Assembly: GCA_029204225.1 (NCBI GenBank)
Contig: CM055093.1
Span: 45,618,338 to 45,682,337, forward strand
Reading direction: 5' to 3'
Length of the DNA stretch: 64,000 bases
From: Diphasiastrum complanatum
Lineage: Eukaryota > Streptophyta > Lycopodiopsida > Lycopodiales > Lycopodiaceae
Shown: positions 12,830-23,742 of the stretch, in pieces
Layout: each line of letters opens with the position of its first letter
Position numbering within the stretch: the stretch's first letter is position 1
Position numbers and translations under genes: made by a program
The notes under the pieces: generated by a model
The model's input: the letters and a program-made list of their open reading frames with translations, nothing else
What the model was told of the DNA's origin: nothing
Databases searched by the model: none

Positions 12830-13360
12830 TGTTGGAATATCAATCCACACTCTAGAGAGGACTATCAAACAGGGCAGATAGCTCAGTGGTAGAGCATCCC
12901 AGCTGGCATGAGGGAGGTCCTGGGTTCGAATCCTAGTCGTCCATCCATATTATGATTTATGGATTTCTAACATGGTATTAGAGCAGGCAACGTGACATGT
13001 GCCCCACTTAAAGGGGGAGTGTTGGAATGGCAAAGTGGAGCCACAGCCCATGCTCAAGAAATCCCATAAGTAGAAGTGCGACTTTGTTCAAAGTGGATAT
13101 AAGTGGTAAATGTCTAAGTGTTTAATGTCCCCTGGTACCATCCCCTTTGCGGGCAAGGGGGAGCACTTGGATTCGTGGGCGGCTAGGCATCCAGGGATGG
13201 GATCCCGGAACATGGCTCACGGAAGGGGCAAAAGGCTCCATGATTTTGGTGCAACCTCTGAACCAGAAAGGCCAAGTTGCACCATGGTGCAACCTTTGAA
13301 CCAGACCTCTAAACCATAAAGGTTAAGTTGTATCCGTCGAAGGCCCAATGAATTCCTACA
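12830..13360 (+). mobile_element. TRIM-like miniature LTR unit (candidate)
   Basis: Parts in order: TGTTGGAATATC...TTTCTAACA at 12830-12972, directly followed by a primer-site-like TGGTATTAGAGC at 12973. A purine tract AAAGGGGGAG then ends at 13019, and TGTTGGAATGGC opens at 13020 and runs to TTCCTACA at 13360. The internal part is only 47 bp and has no coding capacity, which is the layout of a terminal-repeat retrotransposon in miniature. Against this, the two putative LTRs agree only at their ends, so they could come from two different elements or be very diverged. The second unit holds a tandem pair of a TGGTGCAACCTNTGAACCAG motif near 13240 and 13285. Confidence 0.4.
12876..12950 (+). ncRNA. 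tRNA-like sequence with Pol III A and B boxes
   Basis: It contains TAGCTCAGTGGTAGAGC (A-box/D-arm type) and GGTTCGAATCC (B-box/T-arm type) at normal tRNA spacing, and a GGC in the anticodon region resembling tRNA-Ala. The anticodon stem has an extra base and the acceptor stem pairs poorly, so it is not a convincing functional tRNA. It lies wholly inside the putative 143-bp LTR. It could be a captured tRNA, a SINE head or an internal Pol III promoter. Confidence 0.5.
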
Positions 13361-13361
13361 C

Positions 13362-14322
13362 TGATGGAAAGTGTGCAAATTCAAAAATTCCAGTAAAATT
13401 CTGGTAACGAACTGATAGGACTCTCTCGAACAATTCATGAACATTTTGTAAAACTGTTCTGATCACGAATAATTTTTGCTCGAGAAGAATTTGCGATCCA
13501 GTCAAGCTCTGCAACGAAACGAAGCGAAGCGAAACTAGACGAAAGAGAAGAATTCACAAAAAGATCAATCAGGCTGTGTAACGAGACGAAACGAAACGAA
13601 ATGAAGTGAAGCAAAACGAAACTTAAATGAGCTTTGAAACTGATTTATGCTTATACTCAGTGATCGCGAAGTGAAACACGAAGTGAAAGCATTCACAAAT
13701 AAAATCAATTGGTGTGGAATTCAGATATGATTGCTGGTAGCTGCTGGCTATATCATTCCTACAATCCTCCAAAATGTAGACAGACACTGCTGATCTACGT
13801 TATAGATTATTATAGCATTCAACAAAATCAAACCAATGTGCAGAATTGAATAAACAAGTGAATCAGATACACGAATAGTAGCAAATAAATATTCATTCGA
13901 GATCATACAATCATTCAGAATAATATGCGCATAACAGCTACAATATTATCTATTGGTCTTCTGATTTCAAGCATTGTGCGACAGATCCACACAGTGCATT
14001 GGCGTGAGAGAAATACAATTCTCTCACAAATAATGTCTCGCTTATTAGCGGACTTCTAGATCTGCTGATCCTTTTTCGTGTCGCGTCATGTAACTTACAG
14101 ATCAGAAACATGAAACATCTACAACTAATCACAAATTACAAGAGTGGCAAATTAGCCACATTCTAGAGTACTTCTGCTGATGTCATGATATCTGATCAAA
14201 ATACTTGTACCCCATGGTACTTGGCTGATCTTCTTGGTCCTTTGTGGAGCATGAATGATTTTGTGTCGTGTGTCATGAAATTGTTCGTAAACAATTTTGT
14301 TTCGTGTGCCTTTTCTGTCAAA
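13362..14322 (-). repeat. LTR family A, copy 2
   Basis: It shares the TGATGGAAA end, the GAAACGAAACGAAATGAAG-type runs, and the terminal CTGATGTCATGATATC and GTACTTGGCTGATCTTC blocks with 726-1480. No primer site follows its TGATGG end, so it is either a 3' LTR of a minus-strand copy or a solo LTR. The right end is approximate. Confidence 0.55.
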
Positions 14323-14677
14323 ATCGAGGTGGAGAGCTAGCAAGGCTTTGGCAATAGAAACATTTTGTTTCTTCACTTTTCCAAGGTTGATTCATCAAAA
14401 ATCCATCTACAGCCCAATAAACATCCAATCAGAGGTTACCAGAACTCTTCTAAGGTTCGTTAGAGAGGCATAGAGGCTTCTATCAGGTCCAGCAAGCAAT
14501 CATGCAAAAAATGCATTTTTGGACTCCTTCAACAAGCAAAACTTTAACATAATGGTGCCTAAGCCTCACACAACCAAATTGGATGCATGATGGCTCAAAT
14601 CAGAGAGAATCCATCATATCTTTAAGCTTGTAACAAGATCCAACAGGTTCAGACCACCATTTGATAGGTATTCATGC
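14323..14677. other. No gene seen between LTR family A and gag remnant
   Basis: Short unassigned stretch. If the LTR and gag belong to one minus-strand element, the pol genes have been deleted here. Confidence 0.35.
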
Positions 14678-15420
14678 TCACCTCTTCTCTTTTGCAATCA
14701 ATTCATCCTCCTCCTTGATCAAACAAGCATCACCATCAAACTCCACTTTGAATCCCTTGTCAAGCATTTGACTCACACTAAGAAGGTTCTTAGTGAAATA
14801 GGAATTGTGAATCCCTTTGATTGCAAACTTACCATCATTGGTCATGTAGATCGCCTTCTTGTCACCTTCAAATGCCATCAATGATGAATAATACTCCTCA
14901 TGATATGTCATGTGTGATGACATAGCTGTACTATCAATCCACCAAGGATCAATATCTCCATGATTATCCAACAAGAAAGATGACATAACAAAATCATCAA
15001 CACCATCTTCATCAAGAGTTAGATTTGTTTGCTTATCACCTTGATCTCTCCTCTCCTTGAAGCAATCACTAGCAGAATGTCCTTTGACTCCACAATAGAA
15101 ACATTTTAGCTTTGACCTATCTTTCTTCTTGCCGACAAAAGTAGAAGGTTCACCTTGATCTTGCCCTTTTGACCATTTGCTTTTGCCTTTGCCCTTGAAC
15201 TTGCCTTTTGATAACATAGCTTCGTCCTCTCCAACTTGAGATGTAGAAGTAGATCTTCCTTTTGCTTGGAGTCTAAACTCTTCAGCCACCAAGACCTCTT
15301 GCAAATTTTATGACATCCTTTTTTTCAAACACATATTCATCAAAGTCCAAAAGGCAATGCTCAAAGGCCTCAGCTATCAAGATTGAAATAAGTGCAAAGC
15401 TCTCTACCCAAACCGCGTCT
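14678..15420 (-). pseudogene. Copia gag and protease remnant
   Basis: A frame running to 14678 holds a basic stretch, a zinc knuckle CFYCGVKGHSASDC, and a protease-like WWIDSTAMSSHM. The usual DSGA catalytic motif is changed to DSTA, so the protease would be inactive. It then shows NLLSVSQMLDKGFKVEF, the standard stretch after protease. Further gag sequence, AEAFEHCLLDFDEYVFEKKD, is readable upstream to about 15420 with frame breaks. The first long frame begins at a TTG, so no genuine start is claimed. Integrase, RT and RNase H are missing. Confidence 0.75.
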
Positions 15421-16144
15421 ATGATGAGAAGCTTCAACGATTTTTTATTTTATTTAGGGACATGTTGAGTTCACCTACATATTTTCATATGAGTTAGTAA
15501 TTTTTGTTTAGTAGCGGTTCATGCTACACATGAGCTTCTCTCTTGTAAGTGTTTGCTTTTCTTTCACAATTCAACTATTTTTTATTTTTTAAAAATTTCG
15601 TCCATATTGCGCATAAGTGAGTGTGAAAAATGCAAGATCAAAATGGTTTAGACTTCCAACAAGTTCAATCAAGCATTTTGCAAGATATGCAAATCCATCA
15701 AGATTAGCCTCGGATTTTTGCTATAAATGCATCTAGATTTATTATTTGGCAATTGCTCCTAGAATCAGTGTGATCAATTAGGATAAAATTCGAACCAACT
15801 TGAAATGTTTGTGGGACAAAAAAATCACTTTGTTAGCATTCAATTAGCTATTTAGATCATCAAAATCAATCAAGCATAGATGCTCCAACTCGGCCTTCTA
15901 AGAACAATGTGTTTGAAACTCAAAAATTGCATCTCATCAATTAATGTACAAAATGGTACTCATCAAAGTAGTGATGGATTAGCTCAAATCTGAGATCTAG
16001 GGTTATCCATAGTTGGGTATAGACCTAACCCTACCATATATGCCCCTAATCTAGGAATCATGTCCATTTGGTAGGTGGATTAGGTGAAACATGTGCATAA
16101 TCTCCAAATTCTCTTAAATTAAGCCTATAATGTGGGACATTGAT
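15421..16144. other. No gene seen
   Basis: AT-rich unassigned sequence without coding or repeat signals that I can support. Confidence 0.5.
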
Positions 16145-16570
16145 TGTCATGCCCACGACTAGTCTCGGGTAGCGTGTCCAAGCTAGGGATCAGTAGAACA
16201 ACAACCCATAAGTTAATTGTGACTATTAAGGGAATTGGGGCCCTTGTGTGTATATATAAGGTCATAAGCCCCCAAGCTATGGATCAATCTCAATGAGGAA
16301 TGAGAAATCACTCAAGTAGCATGTAGCTACCAATCACACAATCAAGCATGCACTAGTGAGAGCCTAATAGGTATACTTATACCCTCCAAGGCCCATGCAC
16401 CACTAGTAGTGCACTGTGACACGTCATTGGACACCTTTGCAGCCTATTTGGGCCACGTCATCTAGTTCCCCAATGACTCACTGATAGACCCATACAAATC
16501 CACCATCATGAGTTTAGGCCTACAACCATCAAGCTAGATCTGTTCGATCTAGTTTATATTGATTTTTTGG
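16145..16570 (+). repeat. Gypsy-type LTR with inverted middle segment
   Basis: The first ~120 bp (TGTCATGCCCACGACT... to AAGGTCATAA near 16266) match the start of the solo LTR at 55690-56136 directly. From GCCCCCAAGC to about 16537 the sequence matches the same LTR in reverse complement: the ATTGATCCATAGCTTGGGGGC block and the GTCATTGGGGAACTGGATGACG region. After CAACCATCAA the direct orientation resumes with GCTAGATCTGTTCGATCTAG. This is one LTR copy with an internal inversion of roughly 270 bp. Its right end is diverged and not resolved. Confidence 0.7.
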
Positions 16571-17599
16571 GCTCAACTCAGCAACCTCCTAGGCATGTGA
16601 ATGGATACAAATAACCTCTTGATTATCACCTAACAATGTACAAAGAAGTGGGACATGTGGTCAACCACAAAACATGCCATGTGGCATGCTCCAAAGTAGC
16701 TAGATTTTGACAATTTCCACAGTGAGGACTCATCATTTGTGAATTTTACTCATTCGTTCATTTCTCTTCCTCCAAAGTTGTGTGTTTTCTAATCATGAGT
16801 GATGTTATTCATGTTGAGTATAAGTAATTGCTAAAGATTCATAATTTTTTACTCCACATACTAATGAAAACAAGAAGAGTGGCCAACTTTCTGAGCAATT
16901 CAAAACCCATCTACAGAAGGCCAAGGAATAATAAGAGAGCATGAGCTTCAACAGAGATATTGTTGTTGAAAATAATTCAAAGGAGATTTACATCTTCAAA
17001 TTTTGTTATGACCAACCTTGCTTTACATAGTCCAACAAGGCGATGCAAAAGATATCACCAAATTTGTGAAAAGAAGACCTTACAGTCTTTGCATCATGGA
17101 CATTCCTTATGGGTTCAAGCTGAAAGAGTCTCTTAATGATGAGATACCCTTTAAATATAGAGCTTAAGGCTGTAGTTGCAAAATTCTTGGAGATCACTAT
17201 GGCTCCACTTTGAGCGCTTGCATCAAAAATGTCAAATATAAAATATTTTGGTAATTGCATTTGTAATTTAATTTTACTTCTTGAATAGGATTTTATGCTA
17301 ACTAATGTTCTCAAACAAAATGTGGTGATGTTTGCCTTTGTAATAAAATAGAATATCTAATCATCGACATTTTTTCGACTGAGAGGTCGATGCTACATTA
17401 CAACATTGTCGGGAATGTAGATATTGAAATCATTTCAAACATCTAACATTGACAAAAAAGTTTAAAAAAATCCAGTGATTGATTATATAACTTAATACCA
17501 ATAGCTTGTAGACCAACAAACTGAATCTTAGATTTATTTAGTGATCATAGCACCACAATTGCATGTGTTGTCCAAAAAAGTATTCCAGTCAATTGCATT
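16571..17599. other. No gene seen
   Basis: AT-rich unassigned sequence. No coding region or repeat was recognised. Confidence 0.5.
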
Positions 17600-18240
17600 T
17601 CTATGAATCTTACTAAACTAGAATCTAACCGAGATGGGCTTCGTACTTTGGCAAATATTGTGGTTGTTGATCCCACGCATGGTGACCTACTGCCTCGCTC
17701 TGCCTTCACACCAGAAGAAGCTGAGCAACACAAGAGAAGGAAAGAATCACTTCGACAGGCACCTTACTTATGCTTTCATTCCCCTGGCAATTGAGACTTA
17801 TGGTACCTTGCATCGACGCTTTGAGAAATTTCTTCGCATGTGTTCCCATCGGGCGGCAAAGTGTCAAGGTATTCCAAGTTCTATTCTCGTGGCTTCTTTC
17901 AAAAAACGTATTTCCATTGCCCTGCAACGTGCTCAAGCCTTATCAATCCTACAACTGCTACGTCTCATCTCCCTTCATTAGCCGACTCACCATTTCTTCA
18001 CTTTTCTGAACTATTGTAGTCAGTTGGCAGACTGCCACTGACATCATCATAATTTTTACGCCTTTATTTTTAATGTTAAGATTTGGATAAATCTTTAGTT
18101 TTGGTGCAAGCTTCACTCTTGTTTGAGCTTAAATTTGGTTAAACTTCTCCTTCGGGTCTTCGGGGACGTATATATGTTTCTCATCAATGTACCTATTAAT
18201 TTTCTCTATAAATAAATGCACTAGGGTGTTTCTTCTTCTC
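17600..18240 (+). pseudogene. 5'-truncated LINE, C-terminal endonuclease-like region
   Basis: Two frames joined by a frameshift near 17760 give GLRTLANIVVVDPTHGDLLP, then YAFIPLAIETYGTLHRRFEK, FLRMCSHRAA and SIALQRAQALSILQ. This pattern lies downstream of the reverse transcriptase in LINE-like proteins whose endonuclease sits at the C-terminus (restriction-like endonuclease type). I place it there from family memory, not from a search. The RT is missing, as expected for a 5'-truncated insertion. The 3' UTR, ending AATAAATGCACTAGGGTG near 18230, is shared with the copy at 38560-40390. Interruptions show that it is dead. Confidence 0.65.
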
Positions 18241-21200
18241 CACTTGCTAGTGGAATTGTAGGTGACGAAAGTGACATAACAAATGTTGTGGAGCAAGAGT
18301 ACAATGTTCACTCTGGATGAAGCGGGTGTCCCAAAAAAATATAAACAATGGCAAGCCAACTCCTATCGATCCCAATGATTTAATTGAAAAAAATTATTGT
18401 CAATCAAAATATTTATTGAAATAATTTGTATAGATATTAACGACTCTTTTGGAAAATGAATGTCTTTGTTGCTAATGTTTTTTTTTTTTAATTTCATGTT
18501 GTCAATATTGATATTTAGATTATTGATACTGTATATTATTGAAATATTGAGTCTTTTTTAAATTTTACATTTTGTAATATTTTTTCAAATGCTTAAATTA
18601 TAAGATTGAATTGCAAACAAGTTTTCAAGAAATTATTGACCTCTTTTAAAACCTATATTCATTCAAAAATCTTAAATAAAATATTTTGCAAACAAATTGA
18701 CTAGATTTGACTTTAGAGATTTTCAATGATTTGAATGCACGAGTTTTATAGCATCTCTCATCATGCACACAGATTTAAAATATTTGCAAAGTCAAATATG
18801 AAAAAGAAACAACTCGATTTAAATTGTACTAATTGAAATTTCGGCGAATTGACCAGAAATCGTAAGAGCTTCTCAAAAACATCTCTCCACCATTTACTGG
18901 TTCAAAAGATTTCACGTTCTTATCAAATATTACTCGCAATAAGTTCTCTTGAAATTCTAAATCTACTCATTCAAATATGGTTAACTTAATGAATAATCGT
19001 CATTACTAATAACACCACTACTCTCTCAACATATGTTATCACCATTGAACATTCAGTATGTTCAAATACGGAGGGACTAAATTTGCTGCTTTTTGGTATG
19101 CAGGGTTCATGCTAACTTCTTGGCCGTATTTTCCAAATTAGAAGGGTTGCTAAGAGTTTTAAAATCAATGCCAGCACTGGGCCATGAATTTTGTTAAGAG
19201 TCCACACCTCCATAAATGTTGTTCTTGCGCTTGATCTTGAACTTCTCAGATTAGATTCAACCGATTGTTTCTAAGCAAAGAGTTCAGATTAAATGCATGT
19301 CATTGTAGGGTCCTGAATTTTACCTGTATCACCACTTCAATTATCCATAAATCTTACCTTTATCATCTGTTTTGCAATGCAGAGGCACTCTTTTTAAAAT
19401 GAAAACTACTATTTTGGAGAAAATAGCTTATATCTGAAGATGCATGCCATCTTGGGGTCCTGAATCTTAACTGTCACCACTATTTGATAGTTGTTTTGAT
19501 TGTTATAGTGTGCTTGTTTTCTCAATGTACCACTGGCTAAAACATTAAAAAGTTTCAAGTCTGGTGCAAGAAAAGTCGAACCAAATTTGTTAGCACAACT
19601 TTTGTATCAAATCTACATGTATTTCTTTAGACTCTAGAGTTCTTCTATAAGCGGCATTTCCCCGAAGCGTTCAAAACTAACCTAATCAATTAATGTCCAT
19701 CGGTTGATCAACTAAAATGCATATCAAAATAAACAATACTGTGACTCCGTAAATCTACCGTTGGATCATAGCTGAAAATTTGACGAGTAAGAGGTTCCCG
19801 TCACCAAAACTCGTACCCTAGGCTATAGCTATACATACTTGTAAAAGTACAGCAAAATTCCCAGCCTTTTACATATTAGCTAACAATCTAAAAGCTAAGA
19901 AACTGCTCAAAAACAAATCTATCCAGTCTCCAATAAGTAATGGGTTGATTTTGTCTTCCTTTCCTCTACTTGAGGTCAGGAGTTTGACTCCCGTCTGCCA
20001 AAAGAATGACGACGTACAAGAAAGAAACAACAACAAAACAGCGAAAATTCTCTAGAGATTCAAATGTCAGCCAGAGTTTATGGCCACCATAGTTGCAACC
20101 AAACCTTTCATACAGCGAAAAATCAAACTTTTAAAAAAAAACCCTCTAATCGTTTGAACATTTTGCCCACTTTTAAGCAGGTCAAAATACTCATTTTTTA
20201 TCTCTATGTCCAAAAAGATTAACCATTTGCAGATATACTATAAAATAAGGATTGCTTACAATACACCTAGTCATCCAAAGCTCAGAGTAACATTATGAAT
20301 ACGAGACACATCTCCAATGCAAATCCTGCTTCAAATGAGTTGTCGCAAATTCTACTCTAGGCCAAAAACTAACTTGATGGCACACTAGTAGACCAGTAAG
20401 TTAGTTTAGGATCTCTTTGGAAGCCAAAAACGGTCTTTATCAATAACGTTTGTAAAACTGATGTTTGGCACAGACATTCAAGGTGGAGTTTTCAAACAAG
20501 TTTGGTATATCTTGCGAACATGTTCGGTTGCACTAGTGTTGTAGACTTTTTGTGCATAGTTTCTAAGCTATTTAAATAACACACTTTTCCCAAAACATAC
20601 TGCGGTTGCCCATTTGGCTATCATGGACTTCTAGCATCAAAGTTTTTATAATGAGCTAAGCACACACAACACACACCCTCCCACTTCAATTTTTTTGCAA
20701 ATTTTCTTCAGGACTTGCTTCCATATCCACATATCAAATTCAAGAAGTAAATGAGACTAATCACATTCAACATTTGTCCGAGATGCGACAAAAATTAAAA
20801 AGAATTAAAGTTCTAACTTCCTTGTGCCATCTTCAGGAACATGATGCAACTGCACATAATTCCTGCTCAGCTGCAGGTCTACAAATTGTTTCGATGTTTC
20901 TGTACTGGTAGGCAGGCGTTTTACGTAGGTGAAGGCGATTCAGCCTCCAACTTCGAAGACCTACCTAACTCACCATGACATACAATCTAAGACCTTTTGT
21001 TTGTACAAACTGAGGAGAATAGCCTCACTGTAAAATGTGTAGCTCACCATCCACCAACTGACTAGAAATGTCTCGGGCGTCTCAAAGCTAGAATAGCCCA
21101 TATACTCAATGCAAACAAAATAAACAAACATTTTTCCTCAAGACCAGAGAACAAATAAGTAAATTGAAATCAGAAAAATGACCCACATCAACAAGTAACC

Positions 21201-21354
21201 TTGCAGATTGCTACATATTTGATGTAGACACTGATATATGAGGAACAGAGCAGAGGCACAAAGGATGCATCACTTGTGTATTAAAAAATGCTCATATTGG
21301 ATGAATGCAGGATATTCTCAAGTTTCACCATCAGCGTGATGTAGATAAATATCA
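18241..21354. other. Host gene 3' flank, no other gene seen
   Basis: AT-rich sequence downstream of the coiled-coil gene's stop codon. The part nearest 21354 must contain the 3' UTR, but I could not identify its poly(A) site. A B-box-like GGTCAGGAGTTTGACTCCC near 19973 is the only other motif noticed and is too weak to call. Confidence 0.4.
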
Positions 21355-21708
21355 TCAAGTAGGTGGATACCAAGGGTTGACAGTCCCATTTAAATGCCCA
21401 TTACCATGTACGGCCATACCATTTGCAATAATGGAAGGCATTCCTACAGCCATTGGAGGTGGTGTTCCATATACACCCAAAGGAGGAACCGGGGAATGGT
21501 TGCTCAAAGGCTCCATGTTCATCCTCAACACCTCTCCCCCACCTTGTCTCTGCTGCTGTAGAGCACGAACTTGTCTTAGCCCCTCATCATGAATACGAGC
21601 AAGAGTTTCTAACTCACTCATAGAAAGAGCTTCAAGACCTGCTCCATAGAGGGGAGCATGCCGAGACATTTCTTCTTGCAAAGAAACCTCTAAGCTTTGA
21701 ATGTATTC
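21355..21708 (-). CDS. Coiled-coil protein gene, last exon
   Basis: This last exon encodes 117 residues plus a TGA stop. It opens after a TTGCAG acceptor at 21710-21709 and continues in phase 0 from the exon at 36538-36278, giving ...AKLHACQ then EYIQSLEVSLQEEMSRHAPL. It reads on to YGAGLEALSMSELETLARIH and DEGLRQVRALQQQRQ, then a Pro/Gly/Met-rich tail with PPPMAVGMPSIIANG and a WYPP end. The helical part is a coiled coil and the tail is probably disordered. I recognise the SMSELETLARIHDEGLRQ signature as belonging to plant long coiled-coil proteins of unknown function, but give no symbol. No catalytic motif or membrane segment is visible. The splice site, the phase, and clean coding sequence amid decayed repeats argue for a live gene. 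Confidence 0.85.
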   Translation of the reverse strand, partial: EYIQSLEVSLQEEMSRHAPLYGAGLEALSMSELETLARIHDEGLRQVRALQQQRQGGGEVLRMNMEPLSNHSPVPPLGVYGTPPPMAVGMPSIIANGMAVHGNGHLNGTVNPWYPPT

Positions 21709-21756
21709 CTGCAACCATCCGGAATATGCAGGACTTAGCAGGGAAACCAGACACAA

Positions 21757-22918
21757 AATGTGCTGACAAACAAGAACGTGAAATAGACATCACAAAGACT
21801 GGTTACTGAAAGTTTGAACCATTTTCCATCACCATGCAAATCAAGCATGAATCCAAATATTAATTCCCCCCCTTAAAAACTACCATTACTACAAAGTATC
21901 CTAACAAGGAAAAAGAGAAAAAATTCAACAAGGGTCAAACGTTGTCTTTTCTGGTAACTGCAATAGCTAGACCATGCTTTTTACTGAGTGATGGTAAAGA
22001 GCTCACTCACTCCAATGGAGCTACGATAATACTTGAGCAAGCTTTGATTCAACTAGAATACAGCAAGGCATATTTCACTTTCAGAGAGAACTCCCAACTC
22101 TCAAGCTGTGAAACTGTTGAAACTGCCCTGAAACCTGAGTGCAATCTCCTATATTTCTGGAAGCTGGAAGAGAAACTGTAATCGCTGGAAGCATCTTTGA
22201 ACTTAAAATTCTCCCCACAGAAAAACAATTTTCTTTTAACACTCAAGTGTTTTGAACAACTACATCTGTGAATGTGTACAAGAGAGATACATTTTGCAGA
22301 TTACAGTTAAGTACACTACAGCACTAATCACTTCAATACATCTAATATCATCGTAACAAACTTGTCCATTTAGCAGGAGCACATTCCGAAATTAAATCAA
22401 ATACTAACCTGAATCTTCCTGTGCCTCGATCTGAAATTTTCTATTTCCAAAACGAATCTCTCAAAGATGTTTATAAAGTAGAGATAATAACTGTATCCAC
22501 CAAGTTGGATGTGGGGGCGGGGGTTGATGCCCCCTGCTCAACACTAGTCAAAACAGCAAATAAGGGATCGTCCAATGTGATTGTCCAACCACAGGAGTAT
22601 AAGCACGTTCAAAATTATAAAAAGTGCTTTAAAATGGCATGCTAAAATATCATTTATTTGTAGTACTAAATATTATTGAAATAAGACTGGTATATCTGAT
22701 AACAGAAGCTCCAGAAATTAGACTAGCTAGAGCCTAGGTTGAAGCATCTTAACCAAGAAGTACAATTTGCGGCCTCGGTAGTCTGTTATATCATCTAGCA
22801 GCCAACGAAGTAATCCACTGTGCTGAAATGAATGTCTATCCTTGATAGCTTTGGCCTTGAGCTTTGGATTACATTTGGGGAAGTTATCTTTGACGGTTTG
22901 CTCCTAGTGAAGAGGCCT
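21757..22918. other. Intron sequence without gene
   Basis: No coding region or repeat structure is supported between the last exon and the hAT-type element. Confidence 0.5.
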
Positions 22919-23742
22919 ATAGTGAGCATAGTTGCCCGTTCCGGAACGGAATGCGTTCCAGAACGTGTTCCGATCCAAATCTTGAGCAAAACTATTTTTT
23001 TAAATATGTATATTTCTAACTAAGGAAAAAAAACAAGTAATAAAAAAATGCGCCAGAGATCTACACTGGACTCTGAAGTCATCTACGCTGGATAGCTACA
23101 GATGGTTGAGAGATAGATATGTGCGATTGAGACAACCATCCAGTAGATCAGATTTTGACAGGTTTACTTGTATGGACCAGAGGCTGCGGCATTCCGTATT
23201 GTGCTGGAGCAACTAGCGAAAGAGAGCGGGAAAACTCACCTTGGGGATTTCTGCGTGGGCTTGATCTGCAAGGCATGGAAAAGAACTTAAGAGAGCAAGT
23301 GATACCGGGTATCGAGAAGTTTTTTGCAACTGGAATCTCTCAGCGCAGGCTACAGCATTCGCTGGATGGTGGCGTTAGAGAGCAGACAGATTTTTTAGAT
23401 GCTTTGCTTTTGCTAAAAGCTGAAGATAGCATATCTGATATTTGCATGATGGCCTTGCTCTCGGCGAGTAATTTTGTGAGGGGATAGATATTGATGAATA
23501 ACAGGTTCAAAGAAGCTTAATTCTGACTAGATAAACAGATACAACAAGATTTTCACAGAAAACTCTACAGATTGCTCGCATACCAAGATGCCTCCCTAAT
23601 AATAAGGAACATGCGGCCAGCAGGTGCTTTAATACCTGTCTTCTTTAATATTCTTTAAAAAAAACGTTCCAACCCAGTACGTTCGGGAAGGTACAGTACG
23701 TTCCAACCCAAAAGGGTCGGAACGGGTTTCTAAGATAGTGAG
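22919..23742. mobile_element. hAT-type non-autonomous element carrying a gene fragment
   Basis: The element runs 22927-23734 (808 bp). It is flanked by the exact 8-bp duplication ATAGTGAG at 22919-22926 and 23735-23742, the size used by hAT transposases. The ends are inverted repeats: CATAGTTGCCCGTTCCG at the left and CTTAGAAACCCGTTCCG read inward from the right. Inside the ends are GTTCCGGAACG-type palindromes, likely transposase-binding subterminal repeats. No transposase is encoded. The interior carries a P450-like protein fragment. Confidence 0.85.
23233..23487 (+). pseudogene. Captured cytochrome P450-like fragment (CYP78-type region)
   Basis: A reading frame within the hAT-type element gives PWGFLRGLDLQGMEK, VIPGIEKFFATGISQRR, REQTDFLDALLLL and EDSISDICMMALL, then NFVRG and a stop. 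This parallels the plant P450 segment between helices F/G and the start of helix I. There one finds a W..LDLQG motif, a P-K-F helix, DF-D-LL, and LSD-DM-A-L before the FRG of the oxygen-binding helix. CYP78 proteins are the closest I recall. The haem-binding Cys region and both ends of the enzyme are absent, so it has no activity. The match is from pattern memory and should be confirmed by search. Confidence 0.55.

Noticed and set aside
12876-12950. A functional tRNA-Ala gene
   Set aside because: A and B boxes are good, but the acceptor stem pairs poorly and the anticodon stem has an extra base. It also sits inside a putative LTR. Kept as tRNA-like only.
19935-20000. A SINE head with B-box-like GGTCAGGAGTTTGACTCCC
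   Set aside because: No credible A box at the right spacing, and no tail or duplication seen.
20088-20105. Another hAT terminus (CATAGTTGCAACC)
   Set aside because: No inverted partner or 8-bp duplication found within 1.5 kb.
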